In this document: piece after piece, positions 17,031 to 25,073 of the stretch
Layout: every line of letters begins with the position of its first letter
Numbering within the stretch: the stretch's first letter is position 1
Assembly: GCA_900318445.1 (NCBI GenBank)
Contig: ONKO01000002.1
Coordinates: 62,001 to 126,000 of the forward strand
DNA length: 64,000 nt
Direction of reading: 5' to 3'
Source of the DNA: an uncultured Bacteroidales bacterium
GTDB lineage: Bacteria; Bacteroidota; Bacteroidia; Bacteroidales; UBA932
Position numbers and translations under genes: made by a program
Notes under the pieces: model-generated
The model's input: the letters and a program-made list of their open reading frames with translations, nothing else
Database searches by the model: none
What the model was told of the DNA's origin: nothing

Positions 17031-18629
17031 CTATTTCACCAAATTCCCCAGAATACTCCGCGTAAGCTCTCGCGTGAGCGTAGTGGTAGCGCTCTTGGTA
17101 GCGCGTTTGACCATCTTCTCGCCCGTAGTGGTGCGGGAAGCGGTTTTCTTGCCGGTTATCTTGGAGGAAACGGCATCGGCGGCCGCTGCGGCGGCAACGC
17201 CTGTTACGGCAGTCAGCACGCTCCGGAGCACTTTGGAGGCGAGGCCTGGCTTCTTTTTAGCCTTGGCTGCCTCCTTCTGGGCCCGGGCCGCTTCCTTCTC
17301 CGCCTCAGCGGCAGCTTCCAGCTCGGCCTTCTGCCGTTCGGCCTCCTCGGTGGCCTTCGTTATGAGTTCGTAGGCACTCTCGCGGTCAATGGGATGGTCG
17401 TATCGGCCAAAAAGGCGGCTGCGGCGAATGATATCGGCCCGCTCCTCCGGGGTGATGGCCCCAATCTGCGACAGCGGGAACAGGATCTTGGCGCGTTCCA
17501 CCATGGCGGGCGTGCCTTTTTCGTCCAGGAAGGAGACCAGCGCCTCGCCGGTGCCCAGTTCCAGGAGCGTCTCGTACGTCTTGAAGGCGGGGTTGGGGCG
17601 GAAGGTATCGGCCGCCACCTTCACGGCCTTCTGGTCCTGCGGAGTATAGGCCCGGAGCGCATGCTGCACGCGGTTTCCCAGCTGGCCCAGGATGTTCACG
17701 GGGATATCGGCCGGGCTCTGGGTGATGAAGTAGATGCCCACACCCTTGGAACGGATGAGGCGGATCACCTGTTCTATCTTGTCGATAAGGGCCTTGGAGG
17801 TACCTTCAAACAGCATGTGGGCCTCGTCAAAGAAGAACACAAGCTTGGGAAGGTCCATCTCCCCCACCTCGGGCAGCGTCGCATAGAGCTCTGAGAGCAG
17901 CCACAGCAGGAAGGTGGAATAAAGTTTGGGCTGGAGCATAAGTTTATCGGCCGCCAGCACGTTCATGATGCCCTTTCCGGCCTCGCACTGGAGGAGGTCG
18001 TAGATGTCGAAGTCCGGTTCACCGAAGAATTTTTCGGCTCCCTGGCTCTCCAGGGCGAGGAGTGCCCGCTGGATGGCCCCGATGCTGGCCTGCGTTACGT
18101 TGCCGTACTGCGTGGTGTATTCCGCGGCGTTCTGCCCCACGAAGTTAAGCATCGCGCGAAGGTCCTTGAGGTCGATGAGGAGGAGGCCGTTGTCATCGGC
18201 AATCCTGAAAACGATGTTGAGAACGCCGGTCTGGGTCTCGTTGAGGTCCATGAGGCGGCCCAGCATCTCGGGACCCATGCGGGAGATGGTGCTGCGAAGA
18301 GGGTGCCCCTGCTCCCCGAAAACGTCGAAAAAGCGCACCGGGCAGCTCTGGAACTGCGGATTCTCTATACCGAACTCCGGCAGGCGCTTCTCGATGAACC
18401 CGGACAGCCGTCCCGCCTTGGAAATGCCGCTGAGGTCTCCCTTCATATCGGCCATAAAGCAGGGTACGCCGGCCTGGCAGAAGGTCTCGGCCAGCACCTG
18501 CAGCGTAACCGTTTTACCGGTACCGGTGGCGCCGGCGATAAGTCCGTGACGGCAGGCCATCCTGCCCGTGATGGAAATGGGGCCGCTGGGGCTATGGGCT
18601 ACGTACAGCCCTCTCTCTTTGTCTAACAT
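17031..18629 (-). CDS. HerA-like/DUF853 ATPase
   Basis: 532 residues, similar in layout to YjgR-type DUF853 proteins. Walker A GATGTGKT near residue 33, Walker B LVFFFDEAH, a sensor-like ITQSPADIP and a C-terminal arginine-rich finger region identify a RecA-fold ATPase of the HerA/FtsK branch. The last 110 residues are a highly charged Ala/Lys/Glu helix followed by an Ala-rich hydrophobic stretch (LTAVTGVAAAAAADAV) and a basic tail. Cellular role unknown; DNA pumping or a membrane-linked function is possible. Downstream it converges with mazG, seven bases away. Confidence 0.85.
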   Translation of the reverse strand: MLDKERGLYVAHSPSGPISITGRMACRHGLIAGATGTGKTVTLQVLAETFCQAGVPCFMADMKGDLSGISKAGRLSGFIEKRLPEFGIENPQFQSCPVRFFDVFGEQGHPLRSTISRMGPEMLGRLMDLNETQTGVLNIVFRIADDNGLLLIDLKDLRAMLNFVGQNAAEYTTQYGNVTQASIGAIQRALLALESQGAEKFFGEPDFDIYDLLQCEAGKGIMNVLAADKLMLQPKLYSTFLLWLLSELYATLPEVGEMDLPKLVFFFDEAHMLFEGTSKALIDKIEQVIRLIRSKGVGIYFITQSPADIPVNILGQLGNRVQHALRAYTPQDQKAVKVAADTFRPNPAFKTYETLLELGTGEALVSFLDEKGTPAMVERAKILFPLSQIGAITPEERADIIRRSRLFGRYDHPIDRESAYELITKATEEAERQKAELEAAAEAEKEAARAQKEAAKAKKKPGLASKVLRSVLTAVTGVAAAAAADAVSSKITGKKTASRTTTGEKMVKRATKSATTTLTRELTRSILGNLVK

Positions 18630-18667
18630 CGCTAGTGGTCTAATTAATTGGTTATCAATGTTATAAG

Positions 18668-18703
18668 TTTTTCTCTTTAGGCAGAGCAGCCTAAAGAGAA
18701 AAA
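18668..18703 (+). repeat. RAYT-associated palindrome, copy A
   Basis: Perfect 15-bp arms TTTTTCTCTTTAGGC / GCCTAAAGAGAAAAA around AGAGCA. Same core as the repeats that flank the RAYT gene at 36271-36300 and 37427-37458. It lies between the HerA-like gene and cstA, both on the minus strand, and may also serve as a cstA terminator. Confidence 0.9.
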
Positions 18704-18709
18704 GAAAAA

Positions 18710-20185
18710 CTACTCAGAATCAATGCGTTGCGAAGGAGCGACGCGGCGGCGCCAGAGCACGAACAGTGCGAGGGCGATGGCAAAGGTGGCAAGGCCGATC
18801 CAGGGAGCCCAGGTCTGGGGCAGCCGGAAGCCCGTCTTGTCAATGAGGATGAAGGTGACGCAGACGGACGTCATGAGGAGCGCAGGCAGGAGCGTCATGA
18901 GATAGTGGGCCGATGACCGCCGCCGGCACAGGTACACCGTTGCCGTCCAGAGCATGAAGGCTGCGAGGGTCTGGTTGCTCCAGCCGAAGTACCGCCAGAT
19001 GGTGTTGAAGCCGTTTGCATCGGCAATGTTGTACCACAGGAGGAGGGCCGATCCGGCAAAGAGCGGGATAGCCACCGCAAGACGCTTGCCGATGACCCGC
19101 TGCTCCAGGTGCAGGAAGTCGGCGATGATGAGGCGCGCACTGCGGAATGCCGTATCACCGGAAGTGATGGGAGCTGCCACCACGCCCAGGATGGCAAGGA
19201 TGCCGCCCAGAAGTCCCAGCCAGTTCTCGGAGACCTTGGTCACCACCGTGGGGGCCGCGGCCGAAAGGTCCGAGCCCACGGCAGCCGCGCCACCGTCGAA
19301 GAAGAACCAGGAGCTCACCGCCGCCCAGATAAGAGCCACCAGGCCCTCGGTGATCATGGAGCCGTAAAATACCGGACGCCCCATTTTCTCACTGCGGATG
19401 CACCGGGCCATGAGCGGGCTCTGCGTGGCGTGGAAGCCGGAAATGGCGCCGCACGCAATGGTAATGAAAAGGCACGGGAAGATGGGCTGTCCCTTGAGGC
19501 CGGCCTGCTCCGACCAGCCGCCCAGGCCGTCCCAGAGCTCCGGCAGCGAGGGCCACTTCACAAACAGGCACACCATGAGGGCGACCGCCATAAAGAGAAG
19601 GGCCACCGCGAAGAGCGGATACACCCGGCCGATGAGTTTGTCGATGGGCAGCAGTGTAGCCACCACATAATAGATAAAGATAATGCCCACCCACAGCATG
19701 ATGGAGCCGCGGGAGCCATCCCCCGCAATGTCTCCGAGGATGAGGGCCGGACTGTAGACGAACACCGTTCCCACCAGGAGCAGCAGGATGATACTGAACA
19801 CCAGCATCACCTTCTTCGTGCGCTGGCCCAGGTAATCACCCACCAGTTCCGGGAAGCCGGCGCCCCCGTGCCGGACAGAGAGCATGCCGCACATGTAGTC
19901 GTGCACGGCACCGGCAAAGATGCATCCGAGCACAATCCAGAGGTAGCTGGCCGGGCCGAACTTGGCACCCATGATGGCACCGAAGATAGGGCCCGTTCCC
20001 GCAATGTTGAGGAACTGGATCATGTACACCTTCCAGCTGGGAAGTGCAATGTAGTCCACGCCGTCGGCCTTGGAGATGGCCGGGGTGGGCCGATGGGGAT
20101 CGGGGCCGAAGACGCGGTCTACGAAGGCTCCGTAAACGAAATAGCCCAGGACAAGGGCCACGATGCTGATAAGAAACGAAAGCAT
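18710..20185 (-). CDS. cstA: Carbon starvation protein CstA family transporter
   Basis: 491 residues with about 13 membrane helices; the shorter CstA form common in Bacteroidota (E. coli CstA is about 700). Family blocks: FVYGAFVDRVFG, LPSWKVYMIQFLNIAGTGPI, FAGAVHDYMCG, SVRHGGAGFPELVG, and ISGFHATQSPLMARCI. CstA relatives import pyruvate or peptides under starvation. Its ATG overlaps the rsmD stop by one base, placing it last in a four-gene operon. Confidence 0.93.
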   Translation of the reverse strand: MLSFLISIVALVLGYFVYGAFVDRVFGPDPHRPTPAISKADGVDYIALPSWKVYMIQFLNIAGTGPIFGAIMGAKFGPASYLWIVLGCIFAGAVHDYMCGMLSVRHGGAGFPELVGDYLGQRTKKVMLVFSIILLLLVGTVFVYSPALILGDIAGDGSRGSIMLWVGIIFIYYVVATLLPIDKLIGRVYPLFAVALLFMAVALMVCLFVKWPSLPELWDGLGGWSEQAGLKGQPIFPCLFITIACGAISGFHATQSPLMARCIRSEKMGRPVFYGSMITEGLVALIWAAVSSWFFFDGGAAAVGSDLSAAAPTVVTKVSENWLGLLGGILAILGVVAAPITSGDTAFRSARLIIADFLHLEQRVIGKRLAVAIPLFAGSALLLWYNIADANGFNTIWRYFGWSNQTLAAFMLWTATVYLCRRRSSAHYLMTLLPALLMTSVCVTFILIDKTGFRLPQTWAPWIGLATFAIALALFVLWRRRVAPSQRIDSE

Positions 20186-20715
20186 TATTCAAAAAAACTG
20201 AAATGTACCCTTCCGTAGCTTCTCTCCTTCACAAAACGGGGATGTTCCCTGAACGAATGCTCATCCCCATGCTCCAGGATAAAATAGCAGCCGGGATGCA
20301 GGAGGTCCAGGGAAAAGATGAGATCCGGGATGCCGGCAAGACCCTCGAGGGCATAGGGCGGATCGGCAAAGACAATATCGAACTTTTCGCGGCAGATGGG
20401 CAGGAAATCGAAGACGTTGTCCCGCACCATGGTCACGTTGGAAAGGCCCAGACGGGCCGCTTCTGTCTTTATGAACGAGGCATTCTCCCGGGCCATTTCC
20501 ACACAGTAGACACGGGAAGCGCCCCGGGAGGCAAACTCAAAGGCAATGGAACCGGTGCCGCCGAATAGGTCCAGGACCTTGAGGTCCTCGAACTCGTATT
20601 CGTTGTCCAGGATATTGAAGAGGCCCTCCTTGGCAAAGTCCGTGGTGGGACGGGCCTTGTATCCGGCCGGGGGCATAAAGCTTTTGCCCTTCAGTTTTCC
20701 TCCGATAATTCTCAT
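20185..20715 (-). CDS. rsmD: 16S rRNA (guanine966-N2)-methyltransferase
   Basis: 176 residues from ATG 20715 (MRIIGGKLKGKSF). Upstream in-frame codons exist, but the MRIIGG start is the family norm. SAM-binding motif DLFGGTGSIAFEFASRGA and the catalytic DPPY (FDIVFADPPYA) identify RsmD, which modifies G966 in the 30S P-site region. Its start overlaps the DUF3822 stop by four bases and its stop overlaps cstA. Confidence 0.93.
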   Translation of the reverse strand: MRIIGGKLKGKSFMPPAGYKARPTTDFAKEGLFNILDNEYEFEDLKVLDLFGGTGSIAFEFASRGASRVYCVEMARENASFIKTEAARLGLSNVTMVRDNVFDFLPICREKFDIVFADPPYALEGLAGIPDLIFSLDLLHPGCYFILEHGDEHSFREHPRFVKERSYGRVHFSFFE

Positions 20716-21377
20716 AGCTGCACCACGGATTTGAAGTAACGGTACAGCGACATTTCCTGCTCCAGGTCCAGCGGAGTGCGGAAGTGCGCGGTGGATACCT
20801 CCGGATTCAGCTGCAGCCGCTTGAGCCCCAGGAAGAGGAAGTACTCGGCCGTGGTGAAATCCGGGGCCAGATACACATTGGCAAGGCACAGGCTCTTGCC
20901 CTGCGCAATCACAAGGTGCAGATATCCCCCGTACCAGGAGGCGACAATCTTGTTGTAGTCCGGGAGCGAATCCAGCGCCCGGAGCAGGTAGTACATCTCC
21001 GGAAGCACGCGTGCCTGTTCCCCGGCCGTAGTGAGGACCGTCTGGGACAGCACCCTGGAAAGGGATTCGTCCAGCGAATTGGAATACACCAGCGTGGCGC
21101 CGAGAGACGGGACCGGGATGGTCTCCACAAGGTCCGTGTCCCGGAGGGAAACAACCTCGGCGAGGGCCTGACGGGCACCGGAAGGATTCAGGAAGGCATC
21201 CGGCACCAGCGCCACCTTGGGCGTAAGGAGGGAAATCTCCACCTTGTCATAACGGCGCTGGAGTTCCGGCATGGTAAAGACGCGCTCGGCGGGATACCAG
21301 GGCGAGCCATTAAAAGAAAATCCACTCAAGGAGACTTGAATGGATATTTCTTTATTAGATATATTGGACTGGTCCAT
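20712..21377 (-). CDS. DUF3822 family protein
   Basis: 221 residues, matching the Bacteroidota-specific DUF3822 family, which is habitually encoded beside rsmD. The sequence is rich in beta-strand-like segments and ends LYRYFKSVVQL; no catalytic motif is seen. The fold of the family resembles actin-like ATPases by report, which I cannot confirm here. Function unknown. Confidence 0.8.
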   Translation of the reverse strand: MDQSNISNKEISIQVSLSGFSFNGSPWYPAERVFTMPELQRRYDKVEISLLTPKVALVPDAFLNPSGARQALAEVVSLRDTDLVETIPVPSLGATLVYSNSLDESLSRVLSQTVLTTAGEQARVLPEMYYLLRALDSLPDYNKIVASWYGGYLHLVIAQGKSLCLANVYLAPDFTTAEYFLFLGLKRLQLNPEVSTAHFRTPLDLEQEMSLYRYFKSVVQL

Positions 21378-21382
21378 ACGGA

Positions 21383-22084
21383 CTATTCCCAGTTACCGGC
21401 GTTGTTGTTGGGGGCGGTGATGCTGCCCACCTGCAGACCTTCGTACTTGTTCTGGTCCTTGCGCTCGGCATCCAGGTTGATACGGAGCTGGTTGTCCAGG
21501 CCCTTGCAGAGAGCCCTGTAGGGCATGCGGGCCTCAAACAGAGGAACCTGAACACCGGAAACAGTCTTGACGGTTGCTTCCATCTCTGTCTTCTGACCAC
21601 CGGAGAACGGGATGAAGGCGAGAGAGTCCACGCAGAAGTCCCTGCGGCTGGCAAACAGGGTGTCGCGTACGGGAACCTCGGTGACAGTAGAGAACACAAC
21701 CTTCTGGCCGGCGGCATAGGCGGCAGCCAGCTTGGCGGTCATCTCGGCGGGTTTGAGCTTCTTGTTGGCCTTCTTGATGGCCTCGGTGTTGGCCACGGCG
21801 AGGGAGTCATCCAGGGAGCCGATCTGCATCACGATATCCATCTTGCCGTTCTCATAGAACAGCTTGAGGGAGTCCACAGTTGAAGAGAAACGACCGTTCA
21901 CGCTCTTGTAAGCCTCCTGAAGGGTACGGATATCCTTGAGGCGCTGGATAGCCACCTGGGAACGGGCAGCAACCTCCTTGTTGAACTGTACGGGTTTCTG
22001 GACACTCTTCACAGTGAGCCAGACGAGCAGGACAATCAGGGCTCCGAGAACAACCTCGCAAGCGATTTTGACAGATTTGTTCAT
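21383..22084 (-). CDS. Membrane-anchored protein of unknown function
   Basis: 233 residues: a single membrane helix at about 8-28 (VVLGALIVLLVWLTVKSV), then a charged extracytoplasmic part beginning with a helical segment (EVAARSQVAIQRLKDIRTLQEAYKSV). First gene of the operon with DUF3822, rsmD and cstA. The opening helix and the phrase YKSVNGRF recall pilin-like or type II secretion pseudopilin layouts, where a helix precedes a small domain, but no prepilin cleavage site is present. No family recognised with confidence. Confidence 0.75.
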   Translation of the reverse strand: MNKSVKIACEVVLGALIVLLVWLTVKSVQKPVQFNKEVAARSQVAIQRLKDIRTLQEAYKSVNGRFSSTVDSLKLFYENGKMDIVMQIGSLDDSLAVANTEAIKKANKKLKPAEMTAKLAAAYAAGQKVVFSTVTEVPVRDTLFASRRDFCVDSLAFIPFSGGQKTEMEATVKTVSGVQVPLFEARMPYRALCKGLDNQLRINLDAERKDQNKYEGLQVGSITAPNNNAGNWE

Positions 22085-22118
22085 TATTCTAGTGTTTTAT
22101 AATTTCCAAATGTTCCGA

Positions 22119-22126
22119 CAAAGTTA
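22119..22126 (-). promoter_or_regulatory. -7 box upstream of the cstA operon
   Basis: TAACTTTG on the minus strand, 34 bases before the ATG at 22084. Confidence 0.45.
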
Positions 22127-22159
22127 ACAAAATCATTTCTCAAAAGCAATAATCTTTTG

Positions 22160-22167
22160 TAAATTTG
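22160..22167 (+). promoter_or_regulatory. -7 box of the DHH phosphoesterase gene
   Basis: TAAATTTG, 20 bases before the ATG at 22188. The -33 position reads TTTC, 20 bases upstream. Confidence 0.5.
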
Positions 22168-22187
22168 CCTCCGGAAACAGCAGTGTC

Positions 22188-23504
22188 ATGGATTTCATCC
22201 ATCAAGAAGATATCGTCACCCTGAAAAGGTGGCTGGCCAGCGCCAGCTATCCGATCATCGTGGCCCATACGCACCCGGACGGAGACGCCCTGGGCGCCGC
22301 TTCGGGCCTGGCACTGTACCTCCGCGGCATGGGGAAAGACGTCGCCGTCATCCTCCCCGACACCCCGCCGGACAACCTCCGCTTCATCCTTCCGAAAGGA
22401 ATCCCCTTCTTCTTCCACGACGAAGACCCCGCCGGGGCAGAGGCCCGCATCGCCAGGGCCGACCTCATCATCCTGGCCGATGCCAATGCCTTCACCCGCA
22501 CTAGCACGCTGGAGCCTTTCCTGAAAGCCTCCGCCGCCCGTAAAGTCCTCATGGACCACCACCTGAACCCCGACACCCAGAGCTTCGGCCTTGTCTTCTC
22601 CACCCCCGACATCTCCTCCGCCTCGGAGGTCGTCTACTGGCTCCTCAAAGCCCTGACAGAGAATGAGATTGAGATAGAGAAGGAGACAGAGAAGGAAACA
22701 GAGAAGGAAACAGAGAAGGAAACAGAGAAGGAAACAGAGAAGGAGACAGAGAAGGAAACAGAGAAGGAGACAGAGAAGGAGACAGAGGGAATGTGCGCCG
22801 GAGAGCCGAAGGCCCCTGTAACTCCGGGGGCATCGGCCTATTTTTTAGCCCCCGGAGTTACAGGGCCTTCGGCGATGCGCGAAGGACCTTTGGCAATGTG
22901 CAAAGGGTCTTCGGAGATGTGGGCAGGGCCTTCGGCAATGTGCAAAGGGTCTTCGGAGATGTGGGCAAAGGGTATCGGCGCAGCGCTGATGACCGGCATG
23001 ACCACGGATACCAACAACTTTGCGAATTCGGTGTTTCCGTCCACGTTCCAGATGGCGTCGGAGCTCATTGCGGCCGGGGTGGACCGGGATGCGCTCATCG
23101 GCAAGATTTATCAGAGCTACCGCGAGAACCGCGTGCGGCTCATGGGCTACATGCAGAGCGAGGAGCTTCACATTCTTGACAACGGCACAGCCTACATGGT
23201 CCTCACAAGGGACATCCAGGAGCGCTTTGACATGCGCGACGGAGAATCGGAAGGCCTTGTCAACGTGCCGCTCACCATTGAGAAAGTGCGCCTTAGCGTG
23301 CTCCTCAAGGAGGACGACGGCCACTTCCGCGTGAGCGTCCGTTCCAAGAAAGGCACCAGCGCGCAGCAGCTGGCGCAGCGCTTCTTCCACGGCGGCGGGC
23401 ACGAGAACGCGGCAGGCGGGAAGATGCTCATCGGCGAGGATATTCCATCGGCCGATGCGGCCCCTGCCTGCCTGGAACAAGTCCTTAAAGACTACCTGAA
23501 ATGA
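22188..23504 (+). CDS. DHH/DHHA1 phosphoesterase (NrnA-like) with repeat insert
   Basis: 438 residues. DHH motifs HTHPDGDALGA and DHHLNP in the N-terminal domain and GGGHENAAGG in the C-terminal DHHA1 domain identify a manganese-dependent phosphoesterase of the NrnA type, which degrades short oligoribonucleotides and/or pAp or cyclic dinucleotides. Between VYWLLKAL (residue about 160) and IGAALMTGMTTDT (about 265) lies an in-frame insert of about 100 residues that normal homologues should not need: ten or so E-T-E-K units, a palindromic segment, then two 14-residue tandem repeats (AMCKGSSEMWAGPS). All catalytic motifs remain. Followed by FKBP lipoprotein genes, with a 4-bp overlap. Confidence 0.88.
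   Translation: MDFIHQEDIVTLKRWLASASYPIIVAHTHPDGDALGAASGLALYLRGMGKDVAVILPDTPPDNLRFILPKGIPFFFHDEDPAGAEARIARADLIILADANAFTRTSTLEPFLKASAARKVLMDHHLNPDTQSFGLVFSTPDISSASEVVYWLLKALTENEIEIEKETEKETEKETEKETEKETEKETEKETEKETEKETEGMCAGEPKAPVTPGASAYFLAPGVTGPSAMREGPLAMCKGSSEMWAGPSAMCKGSSEMWAKGIGAALMTGMTTDTNNFANSVFPSTFQMASELIAAGVDRDALIGKIYQSYRENRVRLMGYMQSEELHILDNGTAYMVLTRDIQERFDMRDGESEGLVNVPLTIEKVRLSVLLKEDDGHFRVSVRSKKGTSAQQLAQRFFHGGGHENAAGGKMLIGEDIPSADAAPACLEQVLKDYLK
22674..22790 (+). repeat. 12-bp microsatellite inside the DHH gene
   Basis: About nine tandem units of GAGAAGGA(A/G)ACA encode Glu-Lys-Glu-Thr. Twelve is a multiple of three, so unit gain or loss keeps the reading frame. Variation between GAAACA and GAGACA units shows the array is not freshly expanded. 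Confidence 0.9.
22806..22872. repeat. Inverted repeat inside the DHH gene
   Basis: Arm 22806-22831 (CCGAAGGCCCCTGTAACTCC then GGGGGC) and arm 22848-22872 are reverse complements except for one extra C, with a loop containing six T. It has the form of a mobile palindrome that entered in frame. Confidence 0.85.
22886..22977 (+). repeat. 42-bp tandem duplication inside the DHH gene
   Basis: Two adjacent units of 42 bases (second starts 42 bases after the first at the shared CAATGTGCAAAGGGTCTTCG) encode the repeated 14-residue unit. Confidence 0.88.
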
Positions 23505-24055
23505 GAAACCGTACCATCATACCGGCTCTCCTCGCACTCCTTGTCAGCGCCGGCTGCGCCAAGCAGGAGCAGGCCACCTACGACAAGCAGTCGGGCTATA
23601 TCGAGAATTTCATAAGCACCCAGATGGGCAAGGACGCCACCGCTACCCTTACGCGGAACGGCGGAGCCTATCGGCTCACCCTGCACGACACCCTGGATCC
23701 CACGCGGGACTCCCTGGCCTGGGGACAGCGGGTGTCGCTCTACTACGGCTGCTTCACGCTGACATCGGCCAGCCTCTCCACTTCCAACCTCGTCGCCACC
23801 AACTTCAAGGAACTGGCTGCGCAGGCCAAGTGGGACACCTCCGACGAAAGCCGCTTCCAGCTGGACACCATCACGCTGGACGCATCGCTCGTTCCGGGCC
23901 TTGCCGACGGCCTTGCGGGCGTACAGCCCCAGGACGAGGGCTATATCCTCTTTACCGGAAAATATGGCTACGGGAAAAACGAGAAGGGCACGATTCCTGC
24001 ATTAAGCGCCCTGGTCTATTACATTTTGATTGATGAAATTTTACCCAATGAATAG
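23501..24055 (+). CDS. FKBP-type peptidyl-prolyl isomerase-like lipoprotein
   Basis: 184 residues. Lipoprotein signal with lipobox SAGC (Cys19). The C-terminal part (about 75-180) looks like a reduced FKBP fold: LAWGQRVSLYYGCFTL, VPGLADGLAGVQPQDEGYILFTGKYGYG and ALVYYILIDEI correspond to the last strands of FKBP domains. Likely a periplasmic folding helper or a degenerate relative. ATGA overlap with the DHH gene and an eight-base overlap with the next FKBP gene give a coupled run. Confidence 0.75.
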   Translation: MRNRTIIPALLALLVSAGCAKQEQATYDKQSGYIENFISTQMGKDATATLTRNGGAYRLTLHDTLDPTRDSLAWGQRVSLYYGCFTLTSASLSTSNLVATNFKELAAQAKWDTSDESRFQLDTITLDASLVPGLADGLAGVQPQDEGYILFTGKYGYGKNEKGTIPALSALVYYILIDEILPNE

Positions 24056-25073
24056 AAAACTGATTCTGATGACGGCTGCCGCCTGCCTCCTTGCAGGCGC
24101 CTGCGCCAAAAACCAGGCATCCACCACGGGACAGGATGCCCAGAAATACCTGCAGCTGTGGATGGAGAAGTATCATCCCGGCATCGCCCCCACGGAAGAC
24201 GGCCTGTACCTGCTGGCCGAGACACCCGGAACAGGCCTGGAATGGACCAGCGAGGCGCCCTATGTCCTGGTGAGAAGCACCATCCGCACCCTCGGGGGGA
24301 CGGTTTCCGCCACCACCGACGAAGAGCTCTCCAAACAGCTGGGCACCTACGTGAAGGGCAACTACTACGGTCCCAAGTATCAGCTGCTCGGAGAAAACTA
24401 CAGCTACGCCGGCCTGGACGCCCTGGTAAGCGGCATGCGCATCGGCGGAACCCGCAAGGCCGTCATTCCCTCCTGGATGCTCACTTCCAGCCGGTATAAT
24501 ACCCAGAAGGAATATCTGGACGCATGCACCAGCAGCACGCACCTTATCTATGAGATTACCCTGGAGAGTTTCACACCGGACCCGGAGGAGACCGCAAAGA
24601 CCCAGCTGAGCACGTTCATCCACAACAACTTCAGCGATGCGGACAATGTGTCCTACGTCCAGGACCAGGAGCCCGACGGCACGTTCTGGTTCTCCAGCGA
24701 CGTTTCCTCATTCAAGGAGGAAGACGCACTGCAGACCGGCGCCACCATCAAGATCAATTACACCGGACGTCTCCTGGACGGAACCGTGTTTGACACCACC
24801 CTCGAGAAAGTGGCCAAGGATGCCGGCATCTACAGCGCCAGCCGCACCTACGAGCCCCAGAGCGTAAGCCTTGCCAGCACCTACAGCGACATCACCATGG
24901 GCGGCAGTTCTTCCCTTATCAACGGTTTCAAGGGTGCCCTCTACCTCATGCACTGGAAGGGCCAGAAGGCAAATGCCCTGTTCACGTCCTCGCACGGTTA
25001 CTCTTCCTCCGGCAGCGGCAGCTCCATTCCCGGCTATGCCTCGCTGTGGTTCGAACTGGAAATCGTCGAGTAA
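24048..25073 (+). CDS. FKBP-type peptidyl-prolyl isomerase lipoprotein
   Basis: 341 residues from ATG 24048 (MNRKLILMTAAACLLAGAC). Lipobox LAGAC. Two FKBP-like regions: a diverged one (about 55-165) and a clearer C-terminal domain with TGATIKINYTGRLLDGTVFDTT, which is the canonical FKBP entry, then GFKGALYLMHWKGQKANALFTSSHGY and LWFELEIVE. Acts on proline bonds of exported proteins in the periplasm or at the outer membrane. The stop is directly followed by the MATE gene ATG. Confidence 0.85.
   Translation: MNRKLILMTAAACLLAGACAKNQASTTGQDAQKYLQLWMEKYHPGIAPTEDGLYLLAETPGTGLEWTSEAPYVLVRSTIRTLGGTVSATTDEELSKQLGTYVKGNYYGPKYQLLGENYSYAGLDALVSGMRIGGTRKAVIPSWMLTSSRYNTQKEYLDACTSSTHLIYEITLESFTPDPEETAKTQLSTFIHNNFSDADNVSYVQDQEPDGTFWFSSDVSSFKEEDALQTGATIKINYTGRLLDGTVFDTTLEKVAKDAGIYSASRTYEPQSVSLASTYSDITMGGSSSLINGFKGALYLMHWKGQKANALFTSSHGYSSSGSGSSIPGYASLWFELEIVE

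Noticed and set aside
22674-22790. Phase-variation microsatellite that would switch the DHH gene on and off.
   Set aside because: The unit is 12 bases, so length change cannot shift the frame; at most it alters linker length.
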